From Flavobacterium sp. LHD-85 (GTDB lineage: Bacteria; Bacteroidota; Bacteroidia; Flavobacteriales; Flavobacteriaceae), in contig NZ_JAVFVR010000007.1 in the NCBI RefSeq assembly GCF_030929595.1, positions 244,034 through 308,033 of the forward strand: 64,000 bases of DNA, written 5' to 3'. A program made the position numbers and the translations under genes. The stretch's first letter is position 1, and each line of letters starts with the position of its first letter. The notes under the pieces were generated by a model that saw only the letters and a list, made by a program, of their open reading frames with translations, searched no databases and had not been told where the DNA came from. Positions 1 to 5,939 of this stretch are shown here, in pieces.

Positions 1-408
1 TTCTTTATCATTTTTTATGAGCGAATGAATTCCACAAGTACTTTGCGTGTTGAAATCATCCAAATCATATTTTAAAATAGCAACTGAGATGGTATCTCCA
101 GTTTTTATTTCATTTAGAAGTTCTTCTTTATTAACACAACTATAGTCATCACCAGTAATTTCAAAAGTACTTTGATTATCAATGCAGTTAAATTCTATCC
201 ATTTTTTGCTTCTTTTTCCTTTTCTTTCTTTGAATTTAGGAGCGTGCGAAATGATCAGGTTCTCATAAACTTCAAGATCTGACTGTTCTATGTTATAACT
301 TCCACTGATGACTTTGATAAAAAAATAAGCTCCAAAAATGAGACACAATACAGATACAACTAAATAGCCTTTTTGCTTTTCTTCCCAATCACTAATGCTG
401 TTAATCAT
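1..408 (-). CDS. Hypothetical single-pass membrane protein, 3' end outside window
   Basis: The reading frame opens with ATG at 408 and runs leftward without a stop to the window edge, giving 136 residues of an incomplete protein. Residues about 15-33 form one hydrophobic segment (VVSVLCLIFGAYFFIKV), preceded by a short charged N-terminus, so a membrane anchor with the rest outside the cytoplasm is likely. The remainder is mixed alpha/beta with a basic patch (KERKGKRSKKW) and two Cys residues. I do not recognise the family. Nothing in the neighbourhood suggests a role; a palindromic repeat half-copy lies just upstream. Confidence 0.6.
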   Translation of the reverse strand, partial: MINSISDWEEKQKGYLVVSVLCLIFGAYFFIKVISGSYNIEQSDLEVYENLIISHAPKFKERKGKRSKKWIEFNCIDNQSTFEITGDDYSCVNKEELLNEIKTGDTISVAILKYDLDDFNTQSTCGIHSLIKNDKE

Positions 409-490
409 GTTAAAGTTTACGATATTTTATATTCAAAAATAGGAATATTTTTTAGAGATTCTGGGTTTAGAATTGTCGGTGTTTTTTACG

Positions 491-545
491 TATAGTTTGT
501 CATTTCGAGGAACGAGAAATCACACTCGTTGATCGGCAAAGATTT
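491..545. repeat. Half-copy of palindromic intergenic repeat (TGTCATTTCGA family)
   Basis: The stretch carries TTTGTCATTTCGA followed by GAGAAATCACAC, the same motif that forms both arms of the inverted repeat at 929-1036. Here only one arm is present. It lies between two genes and seems to be a dispersed intergenic element. Confidence 0.6.
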
Positions 546-554
546 GAAATAAAA

Positions 555-872
555 TCATTCAAAATGAAAATTAAGAAATTCAAAAGTTTCATTAAAACTT
601 CTTATCAATTCAATTTTTTTATCTCTTCGCCATTTTTTTAGTTCTTTTTCTCTGGCGATCGCTTCCTGTATCCAAGTGAATTTTTCGTAATAAACTAAAA
701 ACTGAATATTATATTTTGCTGCAAAACTATTAATATTTAAGTCTATATTTTCTTTATGTTTTGAAAGTCTTTTTTTCAGGTTATTGGTAACGCCAATGTA
801 AAAAGATGTTCGATGTTCATTTGTTATAATGTAGACGTAATAACTATGAAAGCCAAGTTGTGGATTAAACAT
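555..872 (-). CDS. GIY-YIG domain nuclease
   Basis: A small single-domain GIY-YIG endonuclease-like protein of 105 residues from the ATG at 872. An upstream ATG at 896 would add eight residues, but the family normally starts just before the first beta strand. Visible motifs are YYVYIIT and FYIG, the two halves of the GIY-YIG signature, then KKRL with the catalytic Arg region and AIAREKELKKW, which holds the conserved Glu-containing helix. The family is UvrC-like; stand-alone members are common in Flavobacterium and their cellular role is mostly unknown. Palindromic repeats flank it on both sides. Confidence 0.8.
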   Translation of the reverse strand: MFNPQLGFHSYYVYIITNEHRTSFYIGVTNNLKKRLSKHKENIDLNINSFAAKYNIQFLVYYEKFTWIQEAIAREKELKKWRRDKKIELIRSFNETFEFLNFHFE

Positions 873-928
873 TGTTTTTTTTGTACGAATATACATGTTT
901 TTTTATTTCATTTTTTTATTTCGTTCGA

Positions 929-1036
929 TTTGTCATTTCGACTGAAAGGAGAAATCGCACGCGCATATCGACAAAGATTGTCGACTTACTTTGCGGAATT
1001 TCTAGTGTGATTTCTCCTTTCAGTCGAAATGACAAA
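929..1036. repeat. Long inverted repeat (28-bp perfect arms)
   Basis: The arms at 929-956 and 1009-1036 are exact reverse complements, with core GTCATTTCGACTGAAAGG. The 52-nt centre includes a smaller hairpin, TCGACAAAGATTGTCGA. One arm of a related sequence recurs at 491-545. This is a REP/BIME-like intergenic element and could also act as a bidirectional terminator. Confidence 0.8.
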
Positions 1037-1046
1037 ACTGCGATAA

Positions 1047-1280
1047 ATGTTTGTTGAAATCCTTTCCAAAGAAGCCGAAACAAGGCTGATTGATTTTTTT
1101 AACCATATTATAGATCCCGAAGATAGGACTAAAATCTTAAGACAAGTAAATTGCATTTTAGCTCTCGGCGTAATGCGACAACACGAAACCCTCCAAATTG
1201 GACTAACCAATTTTGAAGACAATTATTATTGGCTCAATGAATTGGCAGAGATTTTGAATCCTTATTTGAGTGAGGATTAA
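1047..1280 (+). CDS. Small hypothetical protein (77 aa)
   Basis: The ATG at 1047 lies 10 bp after an inverted repeat. The 77-residue product is soluble and mostly helical, without a signal peptide or membrane segment, and has an acidic C-terminus ending LNPYLSED. I do not recognise the family. A strong hairpin terminator follows at 1302-1327, which supports a real transcript. A 22-bp stretch encoding its C-terminus is repeated exactly at 1609-1630, downstream of the next small gene, suggesting insertion at the 3' end of this gene. Confidence 0.6.
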   Translation: MFVEILSKEAETRLIDFFNHIIDPEDRTKILRQVNCILALGVMRQHETLQIGLTNFEDNYYWLNELAEILNPYLSED

Positions 1281-1301
1281 TGTTTTTTAGATAGTAAAAA
1301 A

Positions 1302-1327
1302 AAAAGCCGCTTATTAAAGCGGCTTTA
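1302..1327. terminator. Bidirectional rho-independent terminator
   Basis: AAGCCGCTT-ATTA-AAGCGGCTT is a perfect 9-bp stem with A and T tracts on the two sides. It lies between the convergent 77-aa and 48-aa genes and can serve both. Confidence 0.85.
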
Positions 1328-1331
1328 AAAA

Positions 1332-1478
1332 TTAAAGTCTACTACAATGACTACAAAGAGGTTTCCCACCAGTTCCTGGTCGAAGATTAACTTTTTCAAT
1401 GTTGTTTCCTTCTGTACAACTGGTGTTGTTGTGATACACAGATTGTTTTACACTGTGAAATGCAGCTGTTTTTGCCAT
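1332..1478 (-). CDS. Small Cys-containing protein (48 aa)
   Basis: A 48-residue frame from the ATG at 1478 to TAA at 1332, too short for most gene callers. The sequence begins MAKTAAFHSVKQ, contains YHNNTSCTEGNNIE, and ends LRPGTGGKPLCSHCSRL. One Cys at residue 21 plus a C-x-x-C pair (42 and 45) and a nearby His could form a small metal site, though that is inference. The conserved look (a patterned TSC-EGNNIE, RPGTGG and PLC-HC layout) and the terminator directly after the stop argue that it is real. Similar tiny proteins occur in Flavobacterium; no function is known to me. Confidence 0.65.
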   Translation of the reverse strand: MAKTAAFHSVKQSVYHNNTSCTEGNNIEKVNLRPGTGGKPLCSHCSRL

Positions 1479-1585
1479 AATAAATTGTTTTATAATTAAT
1501 ATGGAGAAAGTTAGTGCAGTTGAATTTTAGTATTTTATGGAAATCCATAATGGATTATTTTTTAAAAATAAACTTTGACTCACGA

Positions 1586-1598
1586 GCGAGACGCTCGC
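1586..1598. repeat. GC-rich palindrome
   Basis: GCGAG-ACG-CTCGC stands out as GC-rich in an AT-rich gap and is followed by GCTAGCGGGGG. It resembles short palindromes dispersed in many bacterial genomes. It sits directly before the 22-bp repeat at 1609-1630. Confidence 0.5.
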
Positions 1599-1608
1599 GC
1601 TAGCGGGG

Positions 1609-1630
1609 GATTTTGAATCCTTATTTGAGT
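1609..1630. repeat. Direct repeat of the 3' end of the 77-aa gene
   Basis: These 22 bases are identical to 1250-1271, which encode the ILNPYLS end of the 77-aa protein. The 337 bp between the copies contain the 48-aa gene, a terminator and the GC-rich palindrome. The layout resembles a cassette inserted at a gene end that was duplicated. Confidence 0.7.
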
Positions 1631-1649
1631 TAGGAGTAGAGTTAAAATA

Positions 1650-1686
1650 AAAAACCTCGATTTTTTTAAGATCAAGGTTTTTTTAT
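1650..1686. terminator. Rho-independent terminator
   Basis: AAAAAACCT and AGGTTTTTT arms, extended by GAT/ATC around one mismatch, form a hairpin just beyond the stop codon of the leftward gene at 1696. The T tract suits leftward transcription ending here. Confidence 0.75.
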
Positions 1687-1695
1687 AACATTGAT

Positions 1696-2775
1696 TTATT
1701 CTTCAACTTTTAGGCCCAAAATCTCTATAAATCTAGCTTTTGATTTTGTCTTTTTTGCAATACCTGTAATTGTAATTGTTTGTTTTAACTTATGAGCTTC
1801 AATAGCTAACTTATATAATTCACTATCTAAATTTGCCGTAACCGTTATAGCCATCTGCTGATGTAGAGCAGTGTATGTTACACTATTTTTAAGTCCATCA
1901 GGATCTTTTGAATGTAAACCAACAATTTTGCCACTAAAAGTAAATTCTCCGACTTCAAATGAGTATGCTTCAATTTGTTCGACAAATTGAGTTAGCTTAT
2001 GCAATTTTTGTTTTGTTATATTTTCATTTGTTAAAATATTACTATACTGAATATTATGAAATGTAAAATCAATATTTTTTAAATTAGCTTTATCGATAAA
2101 AGATTCGATATCCTTAAATAATTTAATATTTATTCGACTTTCATTTTCAATAAGATATTCTTCAGAGGCATATACTTCTCCTTCTAAAATGTTACTATTT
2201 ATGAAGTTTAGTATTTCCATTAACTTTTTATTGATTTGTTCAGAATAAACTTCATTACGATCAAACAATTCACTTTCTTTGATTAATTCTTTACTAGGTA
2301 ACTGAATTTTTGCAACAAAACTTCCTTTCTCAGTTTGCAAAAAATTACAAAGATTTAAATAACGAGAAACTTCTTCAGGAACTCTAGTTGATGTAACATT
2401 TTGGTCAATTACAAAACTTGCGGTATCCCTAAGTATAGCTCTTATACTATCGACTACTTCTTCAAATCTATTTAATGAGATTTTTCCATCTTTTGTTTTT
2501 TCATCATGAATTCTGACTTTTAAAACTGTTGATTCAGTTTGTAAAACAGCATTTAAATCATCACGTGTTAGTGAATAAAATTCACCAATTATTTCGAAAA
2601 TATTATTAATGAAATTCTTTGAATCACTTTTATCCATACTTCTAGGTACATAGATTTTAAAATTGTCTGGCAATTTAAAGTAAGCTGGCGGATTTAATTC
2701 AATAAATGCATTATTCACTTTGGAAACTTCCCATTCGCGATTGACCAAAAATGATATTATGTTATCGTTTATCAT
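1696..2775 (-). CDS. Unknown partner of DUF4365 nuclease, candidate defence protein
   Basis: This 359-residue soluble protein has no signal peptide or membrane segment, and I cannot name its family. Three parts can be seen: an N-terminal mixed region (1-130), a middle segment with FLQTEKGSFVAKIQLPS (about 148-165), and a C-terminal beta-rich unit (about 270-359) with FSGKIVGLHS and TITITGIAKKTKSKARF, which looks like a small barrel fold. Its ATG overlaps the stop of the upstream DUF4365 gene by four bases, so the two are translationally coupled. Pairing with a nuclease-fold protein and an Abi-alpha gene suggests a defence role, but this is inferred from context only. Confidence 0.65.
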   Translation of the reverse strand: MINDNIISFLVNREWEVSKVNNAFIELNPPAYFKLPDNFKIYVPRSMDKSDSKNFINNIFEIIGEFYSLTRDDLNAVLQTESTVLKVRIHDEKTKDGKISLNRFEEVVDSIRAILRDTASFVIDQNVTSTRVPEEVSRYLNLCNFLQTEKGSFVAKIQLPSKELIKESELFDRNEVYSEQINKKLMEILNFINSNILEGEVYASEEYLIENESRINIKLFKDIESFIDKANLKNIDFTFHNIQYSNILTNENITKQKLHKLTQFVEQIEAYSFEVGEFTFSGKIVGLHSKDPDGLKNSVTYTALHQQMAITVTANLDSELYKLAIEAHKLKQTITITGIAKKTKSKARFIEILGLKVEE

Positions 2776-3293
2776 GGATAAAAAAGTGAGTGTAAATCAT
2801 TACAAAAGTTGATTCCAAGTAGATTTGTATTTGGTATTTCTATTCTTATCCTAGAAGTATTTGATGTCCAACCTGAACCTGTTGGAGGAATATACCAATA
2901 TGCATTTTTTCGTAAACGAATTTCATTATTATTAATGTCAACCCATAGATTTGAATTTACTGGTAATACAAATAAAATCAGTACTAATGGGGCTGTGCCA
3001 TTTGTTTGTCTTTCAATCAAATCATTATAAGATTTTACCTCTAAATCATATTTTATTGAATTTGCTTCATAGATGATTGAATTTTCTGTTGTTGCTTTAA
3101 GTTGGATATCGATATATCTACTATCAAAATTCCAACGAAGCGTTCCATCAGGTTTTGTGTATTGGTAACTTTTTTTTAAAGTATAATCTATTCCAAGATC
3201 AATTTCAGGTTTGTCAACAGCAAATCCTTTATTAGCTGCTAATATCCCTATAAATCTATTAGACAATTGTTCTTTAATTTGTTCTTCGGTCAT
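2772..3293 (-). CDS. DUF4365 protein, PD-(D/E)XK nuclease-like
   Basis: A 173-residue protein matching the DUF4365 pattern: an N-terminal helix, PEIDLGIDYTL (30-39) with conserved acidic residues, and YIDIQLKATTE (60-70), where D62, Q64 and K66 form the Q-x-K version of the nuclease core. The conserved tail includes LVLILFVLPVNSNLWVDI and a Tyr-rich YWYIPP segment. DUF4365 belongs to the PD-(D/E)XK superfamily and is often found in accessory or defence regions. It is the first gene of a coupled pair (overlap ATGA at 2772-2775). Nuclease activity is not proven by sequence alone. Confidence 0.75.
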   Translation of the reverse strand: MTEEQIKEQLSNRFIGILAANKGFAVDKPEIDLGIDYTLKKSYQYTKPDGTLRWNFDSRYIDIQLKATTENSIIYEANSIKYDLEVKSYNDLIERQTNGTAPLVLILFVLPVNSNLWVDINNNEIRLRKNAYWYIPPTGSGWTSNTSRIRIEIPNTNLLGINFCNDLHSLFYP

Positions 3294-3406
3294 GCTTATG
3301 TAAGATTAGACAATTTACAAAGTTGGCATATGTTTTAGGTTTGGCAAAATATGAATAAAAATATAATCCAGTTAGCTTAATAAAAAACGAATATATTCAT
3401 ATGGAT

Positions 3407-4171
3407 TTATTGTGTACAAAATTCTACAAATACGTATCCTAATTTTGTCATTCTAATACTTGTATAATCTGATACATCCAAATCTATATCTAAAGACGTG
3501 TCGGAAGGATCATCACTACTTTTTTCTGCACAAGTCACTTCTACTTCTGTATCATATTTTAGAGTTCCAAGAGCAACCAAATTAGAAATATCAGTTTCTA
3601 GATTATCCAAAGAAATGTTTAGTTCTTTGCCTATTTCACTAATATCAAAAGTAAACCAATCTAACCTAAGATCCTCTGGTTTTACATTTTTGTTATTATC
3701 ATAAAATAACCTTTCTGTATCATTTTCTCTATTGCATCGTTTTTGTCGTTCAAGTCTGAGTTTTTGGTGAACGTGATTTAAAATTTTAGCTTCAACGTTT
3801 GATATTTTATTTAAAATCTCAATTGAATTTTGTTGTAATAAAATAGAAGTTGGTTTTGATAAAATGTTTGTTATAAGTTTTGCCCATAACTCTTGCAAAT
3901 TTTTATCTTCTTCATAAGATGAAAACTCTAGCATTGGTGCTAAGACTTTTAGATTAACTTTTAAAACATCAATATTTTTATCTTTTAAATATTTTTCTGC
4001 TTTTTCGAATATAGAAACTTGATTTTTAAAACGTCTTAACTTTACTTGATCTGCAATCATTTCCCCAGTTTCATTAAAAGCTTTTCCAAATAAGCTTTTT
4101 ATTAAACTTTCCGATTTCTCTGCAACGGCTTTTATTGCCTCATCAGTTGCTATTTTTTCAAGTCCTGTCAT
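3407..4171 (-). CDS. Abi-alpha (DUF4393) family protein
   Basis: The 254-residue product matches the DUF4393/Abi-alpha pattern: a helical N-terminus with GLEKIATDEAIKAVAEKSES, the basic KLRRFKNQVSIFEKAEKYL helix, and the conserved VLAPMLEFSSYEEDKNLQELWAKLI block around residues 77-100. The C-terminal third reads like a winged-helix region (ISEIGKELNISLDNLETDISNL) ending in an acidic stretch. The family is named from abortive-infection context, and its mechanism is unknown to me. It lies 113 bp upstream of and codirectional with the DUF4365 pair, so all three may form one transcript. Confidence 0.7.
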   Translation of the reverse strand: MTGLEKIATDEAIKAVAEKSESLIKSLFGKAFNETGEMIADQVKLRRFKNQVSIFEKAEKYLKDKNIDVLKVNLKVLAPMLEFSSYEEDKNLQELWAKLITNILSKPTSILLQQNSIEILNKISNVEAKILNHVHQKLRLERQKRCNRENDTERLFYDNNKNVKPEDLRLDWFTFDISEIGKELNISLDNLETDISNLVALGTLKYDTEVEVTCAEKSSDDPSDTSLDIDLDVSDYTSIRMTKLGYVFVEFCTQ

Positions 4172-4593
4172 AATTAATATATTAATTTCTAAATTTAAAT
4201 TTTATTTTCAATACTTAATATAATATTCGGTATTAAGTAATTTTTAGAATTTGGCTATATTACAAATTATTATAATAGATTATTGTTCTTTCAAAAATAT
4301 AAATTTAACTATGATTAATAATCACGTAATTTTACCTGATTTTATTTGGACTATTGTATATCCGCAAAAAAAAGGACAGTCCCTCCAATTAAAGAAGAAC
4401 TGCCCTTTTAGGCAAATTTTTAAATTTGCATTCCTAAGAATGCGTACAGTTTATGGTAATCACTAAATTGAAGACTAAACGCAGGTTATACGAATTATGC
4501 TTTTTATTTTGTACCAGCACATTCAAGTATAATACCGATATAGTATGAAAACAGTCTAATTTTTATTAGACTGTATTGAATACATAATCGGTA
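4172..4593. other. Gene-free gap with hairpins
   Basis: The gap is very AT-rich. It holds an imperfect hairpin at about 4370-4413 (AAAAGGACAGT and ACTGCCCTTTT arms) and the stem-loop at 4531-4595. A 71-residue frame at 4251-4466 has no coding character. No promoter could be placed with confidence. Confidence 0.5.
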
Positions 4594-4595
4594 TT
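4531..4595. terminator. Two-tier stem-loop at end of efflux adaptor gene
   Basis: The inner stem is ACAGTCTAAT-TTTT-ATTAGACTGT (4551-4574), 10 bp and perfect. The outer arms AATACCGAT (4531-4539) and ATCGGTATT (4587-4595) also pair, and the outer right arm overlaps the adaptor stop codon. Probably a transcription end for the leftward pump genes. Confidence 0.65.
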
Positions 4596-5679
4596 ATTCG
4601 TTTATGACATCGCCTTCCTTAGTTTCTTCGCTGGCAATTTTTACCAGTTTATCGTTTGGAGTTAAGTCGCCGAAAATTTCAATTTTATCTTCGATTTCTC
4701 TTCCTTTTTTAATGTCAACTCTTGTTGCTTTGTGGTTTACTACTTTTACCACATAAATTCCTTCTGCAGAACTTACTACGGCAGATTTTGGTACTACAAA
4801 TGTGCTGTCTTTCGCGTTAAGCGGTAATAAAACTTCGGCAACCATTCCTGGCAATAAATTTCCTTTGGTGTTGTGAACGTCCATTTCAACTCTTTCAGAA
4901 CGCAGTTTCAAATCTAATGCGCCAGACATTCTTGTAATTTTAGCTGTAAAAGTATCTGGCAGAGATTTTACATTAAAACTCATTTCGTCGCCTGGGTGTA
5001 AATATCCTGTGTATAATTCTGGTACAGAAACCGCCAAACGTAATTTACTTTGCTCTTGAATCGTTAATAAAGGCAAATCTGAACCTTTTCCTGCTGGGCC
5101 AACAAATGTTCCTAAATTGACATTTCTAGCTGCTACAACGCCGTCAAAAGGAGCACGAATTTCTAAGTAGCCTCTCATAATCGCAATTTCTTTATGTGCT
5201 GCAATTGCTGCTTGAAGTTGAGCGTAATCGGAGTTCTTTTTTCCGCTTGCCATTTCTAAATCGTTTTTAGAAATTGTTCCTTCCACCTTGCTGGTTTCGT
5301 ACAAACGGTTGTAAGTGCTTTTGCTGGTAGCGTAAATCGCTTCCATAGATTTCAGTCTAGATTCGGCTGCAGCCAATTGTGAACTGATTTCTGGCGCTTC
5401 CAAAACAATCAAAAGCTGTCCTTTTTTTACTTTCGTACCAATATCAACTTTCAATAATTTTACGAAACTGCTCACTTTTGCATACAAATCAACTTGTTGA
5501 AAACCGGTTAATTCGGCTGGCAAACGCAATTCTGTTGTTAGTTTTTCTTTCGCTAAAGCAAAAGTTTCTACTTTAGGTTCGATTTCTGCTTTAACAGGTT
5601 CTTCTTTTTTCTTTTCACAGCTTAGTACAGCCAAAGCTGTAAATAGTATCGCTGTAGATTTTATAATGTTATTTTTCAT
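4594..5679 (-). CDS. RND efflux periplasmic adaptor (HlyD/MFP family)
   Basis: The 361-residue lipoprotein bridges an RND permease and a TolC-like channel. The signal peptide ends with lipobox AVLSC, lipid-modified Cys at 21. A split lipoyl domain follows: VDLYAKVSSFVKLLKVDIGTKVKKG (about 63-87) and the return strand GYLEIRAPFDGVVAARNVNLG (about 170-190), with a coiled hairpin of roughly 80 residues between. The C-terminal half holds beta-barrel and membrane-proximal parts (LLPGMVAEVLLPL). It is codirectional with the permease and channel genes but separated by 260 bp carrying a dispersed repeat. Substrate is not deducible. Confidence 0.9.
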   Translation of the reverse strand: MKNNIIKSTAILFTALAVLSCEKKKEEPVKAEIEPKVETFALAKEKLTTELRLPAELTGFQQVDLYAKVSSFVKLLKVDIGTKVKKGQLLIVLEAPEISSQLAAAESRLKSMEAIYATSKSTYNRLYETSKVEGTISKNDLEMASGKKNSDYAQLQAAIAAHKEIAIMRGYLEIRAPFDGVVAARNVNLGTFVGPAGKGSDLPLLTIQEQSKLRLAVSVPELYTGYLHPGDEMSFNVKSLPDTFTAKITRMSGALDLKLRSERVEMDVHNTKGNLLPGMVAEVLLPLNAKDSTFVVPKSAVVSSAEGIYVVKVVNHKATRVDIKKGREIEDKIEIFGDLTPNDKLVKIASEETKEGDVINE

Positions 5680-5742
5680 TTTTTGGTTTTATATAATGAA
5701 TATGTTTTAAGCTTCTGAGTGAAAGTGTTTAAAATTTAATTT

Positions 5743-5875
5743 AACACATAGAATCATAGCTCTTCTTTACGGATAAAGGCGTTTCACTTGTTTCAATGCA
5801 CATAGCTATGTGTGAAAACTAGTTTTTTCTTTTACCTTTTTTTATTTAAAACTAAAATCTATGTTTCTATGTGTT
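5743..5875 (-). repeat. Dispersed repeat, about 130 bp, copy A
   Basis: The ends carry AACACATAG and CTATGTGTT, with ACACATAGCTATGTG in the middle. The reverse complement aligns along its length with 14242-14375, sharing AACATAGATTTTAGTTTT, AACTAGTTT and AAGTGAAACGCCTTTA. It lies between the RND permease and adaptor genes. Confidence 0.7.
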
Positions 5876-5939
5876 AAAAAATAATTACTCACAACAGGTT
5901 ATAACTTTTGACTTTATGACTTTCGGCTTTATGACTTTA

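Noticed and set aside
4251..4466. 71-codon open frame in the gap before the efflux adaptor
   Set aside because: No family resemblance, no start context, and it runs through a hairpin and lysine-poor AT-rich sequence typical of non-coding DNA.
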